Shown one piece after another: positions 8,959-15,859 of a DNA stretch of 19,819 bases. Numbering within the stretch: the stretch's first letter is position 1; each line of letters starts with the position of its first letter. The DNA comes from Chitinophagaceae bacterium. GTDB lineage: Bacteria; Bacteroidota; Bacteroidia; Chitinophagales; Chitinophagaceae. Position numbers and translations under genes: made by a program. The DNA lies in contig CANHMN010000005.1 in the NCBI GenBank assembly GCA_947461645.1, forward strand, positions 1 to 19,819, written 5' to 3'. The notes below the pieces were generated by a model. It was not told where the DNA came from. It saw only the letters and a list, made by a program, of their open reading frames with translations, and made no database searches.

Positions 8959-9032
8959 TGTCTTTTTTTTGTGAAGATACTGATTTCCTCAATGCTTAAC
9001 TTAAGTGTATCTTGCATTAAAAGTAAATCCTG
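8959..9032. other. Divergent intergenic region between helicase and cvfB-like genes
   Basis: These 74 bases separate two divergently transcribed genes and must hold promoters for both. The region is AT-rich, has a poly-T run at 8962-8970 on the plus strand, and contains an inverted CTTAACTTAAG-like stretch near 8996-9006. I could not identify a convincing Bacteroidota -33/-7 promoter (TTTG and TAnnTTTG) in either direction. Confidence 0.4.
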
Positions 9033-9866
9033 ATGATAAAAGTAGGAGAATACAACCAACTGAATGTATTGCGTAAAGTAGAATTTGGCTTTTACCTTGA
9101 TGATGGTGACAAAGGTATTTTATTGCCTACTCGATTTGTGCCTCCTGGTTTAAAAGAAGGTGATTCCATCAATGTTTTTGTTTATCACGATGGCGAAGAC
9201 CGCTTAATTGCCACTACCCAACAACCGAAAGCAAGTGTAGGAGACATTGTAATGCTTAGGGCTGTTAGCACAACCGAACAAGGTGCATTTTTAGATTGGG
9301 GATTAATGAAAGATTTGTTTGTACCTAAATCTGCACAGCTGCAAAAAATGATTCCAAATGGCCATTACTTGGTTAAAATTGTAATTGATGAACAAACCGG
9401 CAGATTAGCAGCAACAGAAAAAATAGACAAGTTTCTAAGCAATGAGCAGCTGACTGTAAAAGAGCTGGAAGAAGTAAAACTAACAGTTTACAGAAGAACG
9501 GACATTGGCTATTTGATGATTATCAACAACAAACATACAGGGGTGCTTCATTTTTCAGATATATTCAGAAACATAAGTTCAGGCGATGCTTTTAATGGTT
9601 TCATCAAAAAAATTCATCCAAAAAGCAACAACATAGATATAGCAGCAGGAAAGCCTGGTTTTCAAAGGGTGGAAGACGAAGCAGGTAAAATTGTAAGGAT
9701 GCTAAAAGAGAACAATGGTTTTTTGCCATTCAACGACAAAAGCAGCCCTGATGAGATTTATGAGCAATTTGCCATGAGTAAAAAAACATTCAAAATGACT
9801 ATCGGTGGACTATTCAAAAAGAGAATGATTTTGATAGAAGAATCAGGCATTAAACTGACACCTTAA
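9033..9866 (+). CDS. CvfB-like S1 RNA-binding protein
   Basis: 277 residues, the usual length for the CvfB/YitL family. Three S1-like OB domains are visible: about 1-62 (starting IKVGEYNQLNVLRKVEFGFYL), 66-132 (GAFLDWGLMKDLFVP at 84-98), and 145-205 (GYLMIINNKHTGVLHFSDIF). A winged-helix domain follows at about 213-277, with LPFNDKSSPDEIYEQF and GGLFKKRMI. CvfB proteins bind RNA; Staphylococcus members affect virulence gene expression, but the role in Bacteroidota is not known. Start at ATG 9033. Cytoplasmic. It is followed after 21 bases by the Smr gene on the same strand, so the pair is likely co-transcribed. Two nucleic-acid-related genes beside an RNA helicase give a small RNA-handling neighbourhood. 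Confidence 0.88.
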   Translation: MIKVGEYNQLNVLRKVEFGFYLDDGDKGILLPTRFVPPGLKEGDSINVFVYHDGEDRLIATTQQPKASVGDIVMLRAVSTTEQGAFLDWGLMKDLFVPKSAQLQKMIPNGHYLVKIVIDEQTGRLAATEKIDKFLSNEQLTVKELEEVKLTVYRRTDIGYLMIINNKHTGVLHFSDIFRNISSGDAFNGFIKKIHPKSNNIDIAAGKPGFQRVEDEAGKIVRMLKENNGFLPFNDKSSPDEIYEQFAMSKKTFKMTIGGLFKKRMILIEESGIKLTP

Positions 9867-9887
9867 TTCACAGCTAGTTGCGAAGAA

Positions 9888-10142
9888 ATGGGAAGAATAA
9901 AAGTTGACTTACACGACATTTACAACAACAGCAAAGCTATTGATACAGCTTTGCAAAACGCATTTGATGATGCCATTGACAAGAAAATACGTGAGGTAGA
10001 AATTATTCCGGGAAAAGGCAGTGGCCAGCTGAGAAAAAAAGTAGAACGATTCCTCCAACAGCCACACATCAAAACAAAATACCACCGAATTGAAAATGAC
10101 AGCAAGAATTTTGGAAGACTGTTTGTGTATTTCAAATTCTGA
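9888..10142 (+). CDS. Small Smr-domain protein
   Basis: 84 residues making one Smr domain. The DLH motif is at 7-9 (IKVDLHDIY) and the GKGSG loop at 42-46 (IIPGKGSGQLRK), the two features that define Smr domains of MutS2 and related proteins. Stand-alone Smr proteins are predicted or shown to be nucleases; eukaryotic Smr domains cleave RNA on stalled ribosomes and MutS2 Smr acts on branched DNA. Which applies here is unknown. The C-terminal part F-G-R-L-F-V-Y-F is typical of Bacteroidota Smr proteins. It shares a likely transcript with the cvfB-like gene and ends 6 bases before the convergent baeRF3 gene. Confidence 0.85.
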   Translation: MGRIKVDLHDIYNNSKAIDTALQNAFDDAIDKKIREVEIIPGKGSGQLRKKVERFLQQPHIKTKYHRIENDSKNFGRLFVYFKF

Positions 10143-10148
10143 TTGATC

Positions 10149-11246
10149 TTAAAAATACTCTATCAAAACAATCTTTTGGTATTTTTCCAATATTCCCTCG
10201 TCTACAAATTCCACATCACCACCGCTTGCAATGACTTTTTCAATGATATCATCGACTGCATCTTTAATAAAAAAAGCATTTTTTTGAAAATCGTTATTGC
10301 TAAATATGATATCAGGTTCTGAACCATGTCTTGCAGGATAAATAAAATTCTTTTCCACAATTAATAATCGGCCTCTTTTTTGGTTCGCATATTTCCAAAC
10401 CTCTTGAATACCAATCGCTAATCTTTTCTTGCTCATCGATTCATCAACAAGTTGCAAAAGATTGGTTTGCACTACTTTTTTCCAATCTGTTACGTAAGGA
10501 TCCATAAGATGCAACAACTCTGCCTCAGTTTTCTCTTCATAAGAACCTGGAATATAGGAAATAACATGCCTTGAATTTTTGGTTATGGATTTGAAATGTC
10601 CAATAATCTTTGGAGTTCCCATAACAAAAAGAGGCAAATGGTAGGATTGCAGGAGCAAATTCAACCCATTGTCAGTATGGTGAAGAAATTTATCTATCAA
10701 TATCTCTTTCTGTTTTTTTTCATCAGTGAAATTGGCGATTTTATCATGACCGTCATTTTTATACGCTAAAATATTATCAGAGACGTTGCTTGTAATGCGC
10801 ATCATGGTATGCGTATTACCGATGTAAATTTTGGTCCACTTGGCACTCAACACCGCAACAAGATATTTGTGAATCTGCTTTTTACTATAGATAAGATCTC
10901 TTATTTCAAACGACTCATCGATGATTATTTTTTCTTCAATTTGCATGTCGAGATAGTAAACTTTTTCTATCACAGGAGAAACAAAAATGGCAATGCTTTT
11001 TTTGTGGGTATAGTAATTCAAATTAGACAAAACCCTTTTTAATCTCGAAAGAATAGGAGCTGCCTTCTCTTCAGGATAATTGCCTATAATTTCTTTTTCA
11101 ATTTTATCACAGGCTGTTTTAAGCTTATAATCCAGTTCTTTTTTCAAGCCCAATTTTGGCTCGAAAGGCATTATCAATGAAATGCAAGGCAAATAATTTG
11201 TTGCATTCAATACCTCTCCAAAGTCTTTTTTGTATAAGGTTTCCAT
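10149..11246 (-). CDS. baeRF3-family protein (bacterial relative of eRF1/Dom34)
   Basis: 365 residues from the ATG at 11244-11246. The sequence starts METLYKKDFGEVLN, as in baeRF family 3 proteins, and continues with conserved stretches CISLIMPF, SIAIFVSP, FEIRDLIY and the late segment GDVEFVDEGILEKYQKIVLIEYF. The baeRF families are predicted bacterial counterparts of the archaeo-eukaryotic release factor eRF1/Dom34/pelota, and may act on ribosomes in stress or conflict. No biochemical role for this family is known to me. An earlier in-frame ATG at 11322-11324 would add 26 residues; I prefer the inner one because the extension lacks resemblance and the longer gene would leave only 33 bases to the divergent polX gene. 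It converges with the Smr gene. Confidence 0.72.
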   Translation of the reverse strand: METLYKKDFGEVLNATNYLPCISLIMPFEPKLGLKKELDYKLKTACDKIEKEIIGNYPEEKAAPILSRLKRVLSNLNYYTHKKSIAIFVSPVIEKVYYLDMQIEEKIIIDESFEIRDLIYSKKQIHKYLVAVLSAKWTKIYIGNTHTMMRITSNVSDNILAYKNDGHDKIANFTDEKKQKEILIDKFLHHTDNGLNLLLQSYHLPLFVMGTPKIIGHFKSITKNSRHVISYIPGSYEEKTEAELLHLMDPYVTDWKKVVQTNLLQLVDESMSKKRLAIGIQEVWKYANQKRGRLLIVEKNFIYPARHGSEPDIIFSNNDFQKNAFFIKDAVDDIIEKVIASGGDVEFVDEGILEKYQKIVLIEYF

Positions 11247-11357
11247 AAAATTTTTCACACAATATATATTCTGGATGAGCCTTTTAAAATGATACGCATC
11301 AGAATGAAAATGAATAAGGCTCATGCATTGTTCAACAAAATGACACTTAATTGAAAA

Positions 11358-12371
11358 ATGATAAGTTCCAACATATCTAAAACACTTTTAGAAAACAAAA
11401 AGCTCGCTTCCCTTTTTCGCGAGTTGTCTGAGTGCTATAGTTATTTGGGTTATGAGGAAAGGTTCAGAGCCAGAGCTTACTTAAATGCGTCAAAAACAAT
11501 AGACAATCTTGATTTTCCTGTATCGGATTACAGGTATTTACCTGAAAAATTAGACGGTCTGAAATACATAGGCAAGAGCATTACAGAAAAGATAATTGAA
11601 TTTATTGATACAGGTAAAATTGTATTGGAGGAGAAATTGACAAAAATAATTCCGATGAATTTATTGCAACTCACCCAAAAGGAAGGCATAGGGCCTAAGA
11701 CAGTAAGAAAACTTCATGAAACTATGCACATCAATAATATGAAGGAATTGAGAGATCAGATAGCAAAAGGAAAACTGAATCGAATAAAAGGATTTGGGAA
11801 AGGAAAAATAACACTTTTAAACAATGCCTTGAACAGCATTTTAGGCGAGCAAAAAAGATGGCCAATTCAGCAAGCAATTGTAATGGGCAACAAAATGATT
11901 GAAGAACTAAAAAAAATACCCGAAGTAAATGAAGTTGTTTTGGCTGGTAGCATCAGAAGAAAAAAAGAAACCATTGGAGACATAGACATTTTGGTTGTTG
12001 GGAATAGAAAAAAACATTCAAAAATTATCAATAAACTGTCAATGTCGCCCTTAATAAAAAGGACAATTCTAAAAGGAAGAAAAAAGGCTTCATTTATTTT
12101 GAAAGAAAATGGAATACAGGTTGATGTAAGAATGTTTGAAAAAGAAGAGTACCCCACAGCCCTACTCTATTTCACCGGACCAAAGGAGCATAACATTGCC
12201 CTTCGTAGCCTTGCCAAAAAAGATGGTTATAAACTGAATGAATATGGTTTATATGAAACAGGAAGTGGTTTGAAAAAAAAGGCAACAAGCGAAGCTGAAA
12301 TTTATAAACTATTGAATTGTGCCTACCAATCACCTGAAGACAGAAGCGGAAATATCACAAAAGAATTATAA
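11358..12371 (+). CDS. Family X DNA polymerase core without PHP domain
   Basis: 337 residues. An N-terminal 8-kDa-like and fingers region has two helix-hairpin-helix motifs (GLKYIGKSITEKI near 67-79 and GIGPKTVRKL near 110-119). The palm carries GSIRR at 197-201 and the metal-binding aspartates D208 and D210 (GDIDILV), with the third acidic residue D256 in QVDVRMF. The thumb has TGPKEHNIALR at 273-283 and EYGLY. These are the full catalytic features of PolX. Typical bacterial PolX proteins are about 570 residues with a C-terminal PHP exonuclease; this one stops at the polymerase/PHP junction. No PHP-like frame follows on the plus strand. It likely fills short gaps in base excision repair or end joining. 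It diverges from the baeRF3 gene. Confidence 0.88.
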   Translation: MISSNISKTLLENKKLASLFRELSECYSYLGYEERFRARAYLNASKTIDNLDFPVSDYRYLPEKLDGLKYIGKSITEKIIEFIDTGKIVLEEKLTKIIPMNLLQLTQKEGIGPKTVRKLHETMHINNMKELRDQIAKGKLNRIKGFGKGKITLLNNALNSILGEQKRWPIQQAIVMGNKMIEELKKIPEVNEVVLAGSIRRKKETIGDIDILVVGNRKKHSKIINKLSMSPLIKRTILKGRKKASFILKENGIQVDVRMFEKEEYPTALLYFTGPKEHNIALRSLAKKDGYKLNEYGLYETGSGLKKKATSEAEIYKLLNCAYQSPEDRSGNITKEL

Positions 12372-12386
12372 AACAAAGCAAATTAA

Positions 12387-12698
12387 TCAACAATGAAGTG
12401 CAAGTTCCCTCAAGATTTCCGTTTTAGAAATGGATCCGGTTTTTCTCCAGCAAATCTCGCCCTTGTGAAATAAAATAAGCGTGTTGGGTGCTTCTAGTTT
12501 GTAAATTTCAGACAGCATATCGTTCTTGCTAATTTTTACTTTTAATATACAAACTGTATTCCCTGTAATTCTTTTTACTGAGGAGAGCAATTCAATCATA
12601 TTGTGCCAAGAAAAATCACCTACGTAATAAAAGCTTATTAACACAGGCAGATCTCTGTTGAGTACTTTTCTTAATTCAATGAATGAATCATTTTTCAT
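12387..12698 (-). CDS. Thioredoxin-fold protein lacking the CxxC active site
   Basis: 103 residues from ATG 12696-12698; a longer ATG at 12734 adds 12 residues and would overlap the upstream gene by 29 bases. The fold is recognisable from the strand LPVLISFYY, the strand CILKVKI and the end TLILFHKGEICWRKTG, which matches the last two strands of thioredoxins. Where thioredoxin has WCGPC, this protein has GDFSW, so both redox cysteines are missing. The cis-proline also differs: the motif reads APNTL instead of IPTL. A dithiol redox role is therefore unlikely, and a binding or regulatory role is inferred. It follows the conserved hypothetical gene by 7 bases and is probably co-transcribed with it. 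It converges with polX, 15 bases away. Confidence 0.68.
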   Translation of the reverse strand: MKNDSFIELRKVLNRDLPVLISFYYVGDFSWHNMIELLSSVKRITGNTVCILKVKISKNDMLSEIYKLEAPNTLILFHKGEICWRKTGSISKTEILRELALHC

Positions 12699-12705
12699 TG
12701 CAGTA

Positions 12706-13104
12706 TTACAATTTATTCGTCCTGTTTGTTCCATGCAACATATCCTCTGAATCGAACTTGCCTATACTGTTTTGCTCTTCCAATGTAAGTTCATCTGTGC
12801 CTGTAGTTTGTATCCAACTGTCGCAGTTTCTTCTGAATACTTGAGCATCAAGTCCAACTTTATTTTTAAATACAGACTCTATCATTCCTGTTTTGTTCCA
12901 AAAATGAAATTCCAATAACACTGTATGGCGCATCGTAACAATATCACCAACACACAAAGATTTGAGCATTAGTTTACCGGAATCGGAAGAATCTACCCAA
13001 TGATTTGAATCGTTGAAAAACTCAATTTTAAGAAAAGGATAGTATTTATTGAACTGTTCGGAAATTTCTCCTAGCGTAGTATGCTTGTTAATTTCTATTA
13101 TCAT
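12706..13104 (-). CDS. Conserved hypothetical protein of Bacteroidota
   Basis: 132 residues, cytoplasmic, no membrane segment. It resembles a small uncharacterised Bacteroidota family as I recall it: the start MIIEINKHTTLGEISEQFNK, the segment PFLKIEFF at 23-30, QVFRR at 88-92, WIQT at 97-100, TDELTLEEQN at 103-112 and the end MLHGTN. No function is known to me. A predicted helix-strand N-terminal part (TTLGEISEQFNKYYPFLKI) could be a small ubiquitin-like or ferredoxin-like fold; this is a guess. It lies directly upstream of the thioredoxin-fold gene and both belong to the stress block. The gap to the membrane protein gene upstream is 164 bases, so this pair may have its own promoter. Confidence 0.7.
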   Translation of the reverse strand: MIIEINKHTTLGEISEQFNKYYPFLKIEFFNDSNHWVDSSDSGKLMLKSLCVGDIVTMRHTVLLEFHFWNKTGMIESVFKNKVGLDAQVFRRNCDSWIQTTGTDELTLEEQNSIGKFDSEDMLHGTNRTNKL

Positions 13105-13268
13105 CGATTTTCGAATTTTCTGTTAATTAAAATATCGTATAAGCTCCAAAAAATAAACACAAAGACTTTAACTATGGATAACCTGAAAAGAAATACCATC
13201 AAAAATGCAAGCAAAAAAGAAACAAATTTCAGCATGGCAATACTATTGTTAAATAAGGAATCTCTATG
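13105..13268. other. 164-base gap before the hypothetical/thioredoxin-like pair
   Basis: An AT-rich stretch between the four-helix membrane protein gene and the conserved hypothetical gene, both on the minus strand. A promoter for the latter pair would have to lie here. A plus-strand frame of 32 codons starts at ATG 13174 but has no protein-like features. I saw no hairpin strong enough for a terminator. Confidence 0.4.
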
Positions 13269-13655
13269 CTAAATCATTGTCTTTCCTCTCAATTGAAATG
13301 CAGTTACAATAATCATCAAGCCAATGAAAAGCATTAAAGTATTCATCCAAAAAAGCTCTTTAATGTATATTCCCTGAATTATGCTTTCTATACAAATAGC
13401 AATGCCGGCAAAAACAGACCAGTTGAATCTTTTTGAATGCATTATGATATTAGCATACAAAGCTGAAAGGGAAGGGAAGCCAACAATAAGAAATAGAATC
13501 AAACCCGGAAAAAGGTAGTCTCTGAAATTTGTTTCTTGTAACCATTGGGTATTAAATCCCAACAGACTACCATCTGGAATGCTCATCATGGCTACTGAAA
13601 GAAATACAGAAGCTACTACAACAACTAATATAGAGGCAATTAAAAAATATCTCAT
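13269..13655 (-). CDS. Four-helix membrane protein of unknown function
   Basis: 128 residues, almost entirely hydrophobic. Predicted membrane helices are at about 4-26, 48-68, 78-97 and 102-122. The first helix is followed by a polar loop (PDGSLLGFNTQWLQETNF). A short basic tail (QLRGKTMI) suggests the C-terminus faces the cytoplasm under the positive-inside rule. I do not recognise the family. The ATG is the complement of 13653-13655. It lies 28 bases downstream of the PEBP gene on the same strand and is probably co-transcribed. Its partners suggest a stress-related role; this is inference from context only. Confidence 0.65.
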   Translation of the reverse strand: MRYFLIASILVVVVASVFLSVAMMSIPDGSLLGFNTQWLQETNFRDYLFPGLILFLIVGFPSLSALYANIIMHSKRFNWSVFAGIAICIESIIQGIYIKELFWMNTLMLFIGLMIIVTAFQLRGKTMI

Positions 13656-13683
13656 AACGAATGATTCACAATTAAAATTGAAT

Positions 13684-14148
13684 TTACCTGCTATAGGTAC
13701 CAGTGATTTGTCCGAAAGCTAAAACATGCCCCGACATTGCTCTTTCCAATTGATTTTTTTTGGTATTATCCGGAAGTATTAATAGGCTATCTAAGGCATA
13801 CACTTTAAATAGATAATGGTGTTCTCCACTCAATGGACAAGGCCCGCAATAAAACTTTCTGCTAAAATCATTGATGCCATGCTTTCCTAATCCGGTGTTT
13901 TCTTTGATGTGATGGGTAACAGGGAAATTCCAAACAAGCCAATGAACCCATGTATTGATTGGAGCATCTGGATCATCTGCAATAATAGCCAAGCATTTGG
14001 TATCTAAAGGAATATCCTCAATATTAATTGGCGGACTTTGATTCAATCCATCGCAGGTATATTTTCTCGGGATCCTTCCATTATCTGTAAATGCAGGACT
14101 AGATAATTTGAGGAGACTTACGGCAGTTTCAACCATTGTGTTTATCAT
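13684..14148 (-). CDS. YbhB/YbcL-type PEBP family protein
   Basis: 154 residues, the usual length for bacterial YbhB/YbcL proteins. Ligand-pocket features are visible: DDPDAP at 58-63, HW at 69-70, YCGPCPLSGEHHY at 101-113, and the FKVYALD strand at 115-121. These define the phosphatidylethanolamine-binding family. Bacterial members are soluble proteins of poorly known role that bind small anionic ligands. No signal peptide is seen; it begins MINTMVETAVSLLKLSS, with a second ATG four codons in. It sits between a small hydrophilic protein gene (21 bases upstream) and a membrane protein gene (28 bases downstream), likely one transcript. Such genes often sit in stress-tolerance clusters, which agrees with the neighbourhood. 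Confidence 0.88.
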   Translation of the reverse strand: MINTMVETAVSLLKLSSPAFTDNGRIPRKYTCDGLNQSPPINIEDIPLDTKCLAIIADDPDAPINTWVHWLVWNFPVTHHIKENTGLGKHGINDFSRKFYCGPCPLSGEHHYLFKVYALDSLLILPDNTKKNQLERAMSGHVLAFGQITGTYSR

Positions 14149-14169
14149 AAATAAATTTTTATTGCATTT

Positions 14170-14382
14170 TTACTCATCTACATTTTCATCACTTTCCAAC
14201 TGATCTAGCTCAGGCCATTCGTCTTTATCTATAATCAGATCTGAGATATCTTCTTTCGGAATATTCACTGGATTTTGCATATTGGTATTAAACTCCGGAT
14301 TCTTGTCGAGAGGCAAATACTCTACCTTATTTTCTTTTTTGGATATTTTCTTCTTATTACTCATATGAATTGAATCCTCCAA
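14170..14382 (-). CDS. Small hydrophilic, charged hypothetical protein
   Basis: 70 residues. The N-terminal part is lysine-rich (MSNKKKISKKENK from the second ATG, at residue 7) and the C-terminal part is acidic (DEWPELDQLESDENVDE). No hydrophobic segment and no recognised domain; it is likely disordered. The second ATG at 14364 is an equally good start. It is the first gene of a probable three-gene transcript with the PEBP and membrane protein genes and is divergent from the BON gene. The coding call rests on the open frame, tight spacing to the next gene and a plausible composition; confidence is limited because of the short length. Confidence 0.55.
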   Translation of the reverse strand: MEDSIHMSNKKKISKKENKVEYLPLDKNPEFNTNMQNPVNIPKEDISDLIIDKDEWPELDQLESDENVDE

Positions 14383-14571
14383 AGAAAACCATTAAAACAA
14401 TAAATGTAAATGAGCATAGTCAGTCAGAATAGAATTAAACATCAACCAGAATGACTTATAAACAACTGACTACAATCAACTAATAAATTACGGCCGTCAT
14501 TCAAATGGCGTTGAAAATAAAGTTTCTTTGAAGGCATAAACAAATTCTATAACTATTAAATCATCTTAATT
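14383..14571. promoter_or_regulatory. Divergent control region between the hydrophilic-protein and BON genes
   Basis: The longest gap in the window (189 bases), lying between divergent genes and so expected to hold two promoters. It has an 8-base inverted repeat, TAGTCAGT at 14417-14424 and ACTGACTA at 14465-14472, separated by 40 bases, and an 8-base palindrome ACGGCCGT at 14490-14497. A TTTG at 14527-14530 followed 17 bases later by TATAACTA at 14548-14555 is a weak candidate for a Bacteroidota -33/-7 promoter for the BON gene. None of these is proven; short repeats of this size can arise by chance. Confidence 0.35.
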
Positions 14572-15246
14572 ATGAAAAGTGACAGCGAAATTCAAAAAGA
14601 CGTAATTGATCAATTAAAATGGGAGCCATTTTTAAATTCGGCTCAAATTGGTGTTTCTGTAAAAAATGCCGTGGTAACACTCTCGGGGCAAGTTGATACT
14701 TATTCCAAAAAAGTATTGGCCGAAAAAGCAGCTAAAAAAGTAGCGGGCGTTAAAGCCATAGCTGAAGATTTACAAGTTGGCATTTCTCCTTCTTACAAAA
14801 AATCGGATGCCGAAATTGCTGAAGCGGCAGTAAATGCACTAAAGTGGCATACCATGATTCCCGAAGACAAAATAAAATTAAGTGTTGAGGATGGAAATGT
14901 AAAACTTGAAGGAGATGTTGAATGGGAGTATCAAAGAAACCAGGCAAAAACTTCAATAGAGAACCTTGTAGGGGTAAAGTTCGTCACAAATCTAGTTCAG
15001 GTAAAGCCAAAAGTTACACCCTATGAACTTCAGTTAAAAATCAACGCCAGTTTCCAAAGAAGCGCAAATATTGATGCGGCTAAAATAACAACCGATGTTA
15101 CTGGTAGCAAAGTTGTATTGAGAGGGAAAGTGCGCTCCTTTGCAGAAAAAGAAGATGCCGAAAATGCTGTATGGTCTGCTCCTGGTGTAACAATGGTTGA
15201 AAACAAACTGTCTATCGAAGAGCCGGAATACGCTTTTGAAGATTAA
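14572..15246 (+). CDS. Triple BON-domain protein, apparently cytoplasmic
   Basis: 224 residues with three BON domains in tandem: about 4-70, 78-145 and 151-216. Each repeats the same layout: an opening helix, a strand with V-x-L-x-G-x-V (VTLSGQV, VKLEGDV, VVLRGKV), a helix, and a closing G-V strand (AGVKAI, VGVKFV, PGVTMV). BON domains bind phospholipids or membranes, as in OsmY and DolP, which are periplasmic. Here no signal peptide or lipobox is present: the protein starts [17 protein letters not shown]. Either it acts on the inner face of the membrane or it leaves by another route. OsmY-like proteins are stress-induced, which fits the locus. The gene stands alone on the plus strand and is followed by a strong terminator hairpin. 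Confidence 0.9.
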   Translation: MKSDSEIQKDVIDQLKWEPFLNSAQIGVSVKNAVVTLSGQVDTYSKKVLAEKAAKKVAGVKAIAEDLQVGISPSYKKSDAEIAEAAVNALKWHTMIPEDKIKLSVEDGNVKLEGDVEWEYQRNQAKTSIENLVGVKFVTNLVQVKPKVTPYELQLKINASFQRSANIDAAKITTDVTGSKVVLRGKVRSFAEKEDAENAVWSAPGVTMVENKLSIEEPEYAFED

Positions 15247-15282
15247 TGATATTTACCCTTGAAAACTAACCAATTTCGTTCC

Positions 15283-15314
15283 AACCTCTTGTTATAAAAC
15301 AAGAGGTTTTTTTA
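15283..15314 (+). terminator. Rho-independent terminator after the BON gene
   Basis: A perfect 11-base stem, AACCTCTTGTT at 15283-15293 paired with AACAAGAGGTT at 15298-15308, with a four-base ATAA loop and a T-run from 15307 to 15313. It starts 36 bases after the BON stop. The stop of the convergent coiled-coil gene (TTA at 15312-15314) lies at the T-run; read on the minus strand the hairpin has no U-tract, so it should mainly end plus-strand transcripts. Confidence 0.88.
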
Positions 15315-15701
15315 TGTATTGAATACCTCGTACAAAAAGGCATTACATGCAAATTTAATCCGAATAAAATCACTTTCTGTTTTCTTCATTTTTCTAACAA
15401 TCAATTGTTGACGCAATTTGATGTCATTATTAACATCAGCATTTTTATTGGTCTCTAGATTCTCATTGATTAGTTTCTCTTGACGTTTTACTATTGCTTC
15501 CAGGTTATATAATTTTCGCTCTATAACGTCAAGTTGTTTCTGGTAAACCTCAACCTTAGCAGCAATATCAACAATAGTATTTCTCTTGATAACTTCTTCT
15601 AACCGTTCCGTGAGTTTAGTAGAAATACCTAAATCAAAATAAATAGCCTCGTTACAATCCTTAAGTTGTTCGGAAAAATACCTTGAGATTTCTAATGACA
15701 T
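15312..15701 (-). CDS. Coiled-coil hypothetical protein
   Basis: 129 residues, nearly all helical. A heptad-like stretch rich in Leu, Ile, Lys and Glu runs from about residue 25 to 85 (TKLTERLEEVIKRN, KQLDVIERKLYNLEAIVKRQ), then a polar linker with NKNADVNNDIK and a second helix. No membrane segment or signal peptide. I do not recognise the family. It is transcribed towards the BON gene and divergent from hsp20, with its own promoter expected in 15702-15859. A structural or adaptor role in the stress block is inference only. Confidence 0.6.
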   Translation of the reverse strand: MSLEISRYFSEQLKDCNEAIYFDLGISTKLTERLEEVIKRNTIVDIAAKVEVYQKQLDVIERKLYNLEAIVKRQEKLINENLETNKNADVNNDIKLRQQLIVRKMKKTESDFIRIKFACNAFLYEVFNT

Positions 15702-15859
15702 TTTTTAAGGGAAATATAGCCCTCTGAAAATCGACAAGTAATGATTAAAATCAAAACATCTAAAACTATAATCATAAACGAACAGACATTCAAAAGCTAT
15801 ATTGAGAATGGGAGTTTTATTGTTACTTAGAAATTAATGAACCCGTAAAAACCTTTGAG
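15702..15859. other. Divergent intergenic region upstream of hsp20
   Basis: 158 AT-rich bases between the coiled-coil gene and hsp20. It must hold the promoter of the three-gene hsp20 operon. I searched by eye for a CIRCE-type inverted repeat (TTAGCACTC/GAGTGCTAA) and found none. A TATATTGA at 15798-15805 is a loose match to a Bacteroidota -7 box but has no -33 partner at the right distance. A short inverted repeat, TGATT/AATCA, lies near 15742-15753 and may be chance. Confidence 0.35.

Noticed and set aside
12372..13104. Possible remnant of a PHP domain downstream of polX, split off by frameshift
   Set aside because: No plus-strand frame with PHP histidine motifs is present; the space is filled by two minus-strand genes.
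13174..13272. Plus-strand frame of 32 codons in the gap before the hypothetical/thioredoxin-like pair
   Set aside because: Short, no recognisable domain, no clear ribosome binding site, and its end overlaps the opposite-strand membrane protein gene. Coding cannot be supported.
15742..15753. TGATT/AATCA inverted repeat upstream of hsp20 as a heat-shock operator
   Set aside because: Five-base arms in AT-rich sequence are expected by chance, and it does not match CIRCE or any other operator I know.
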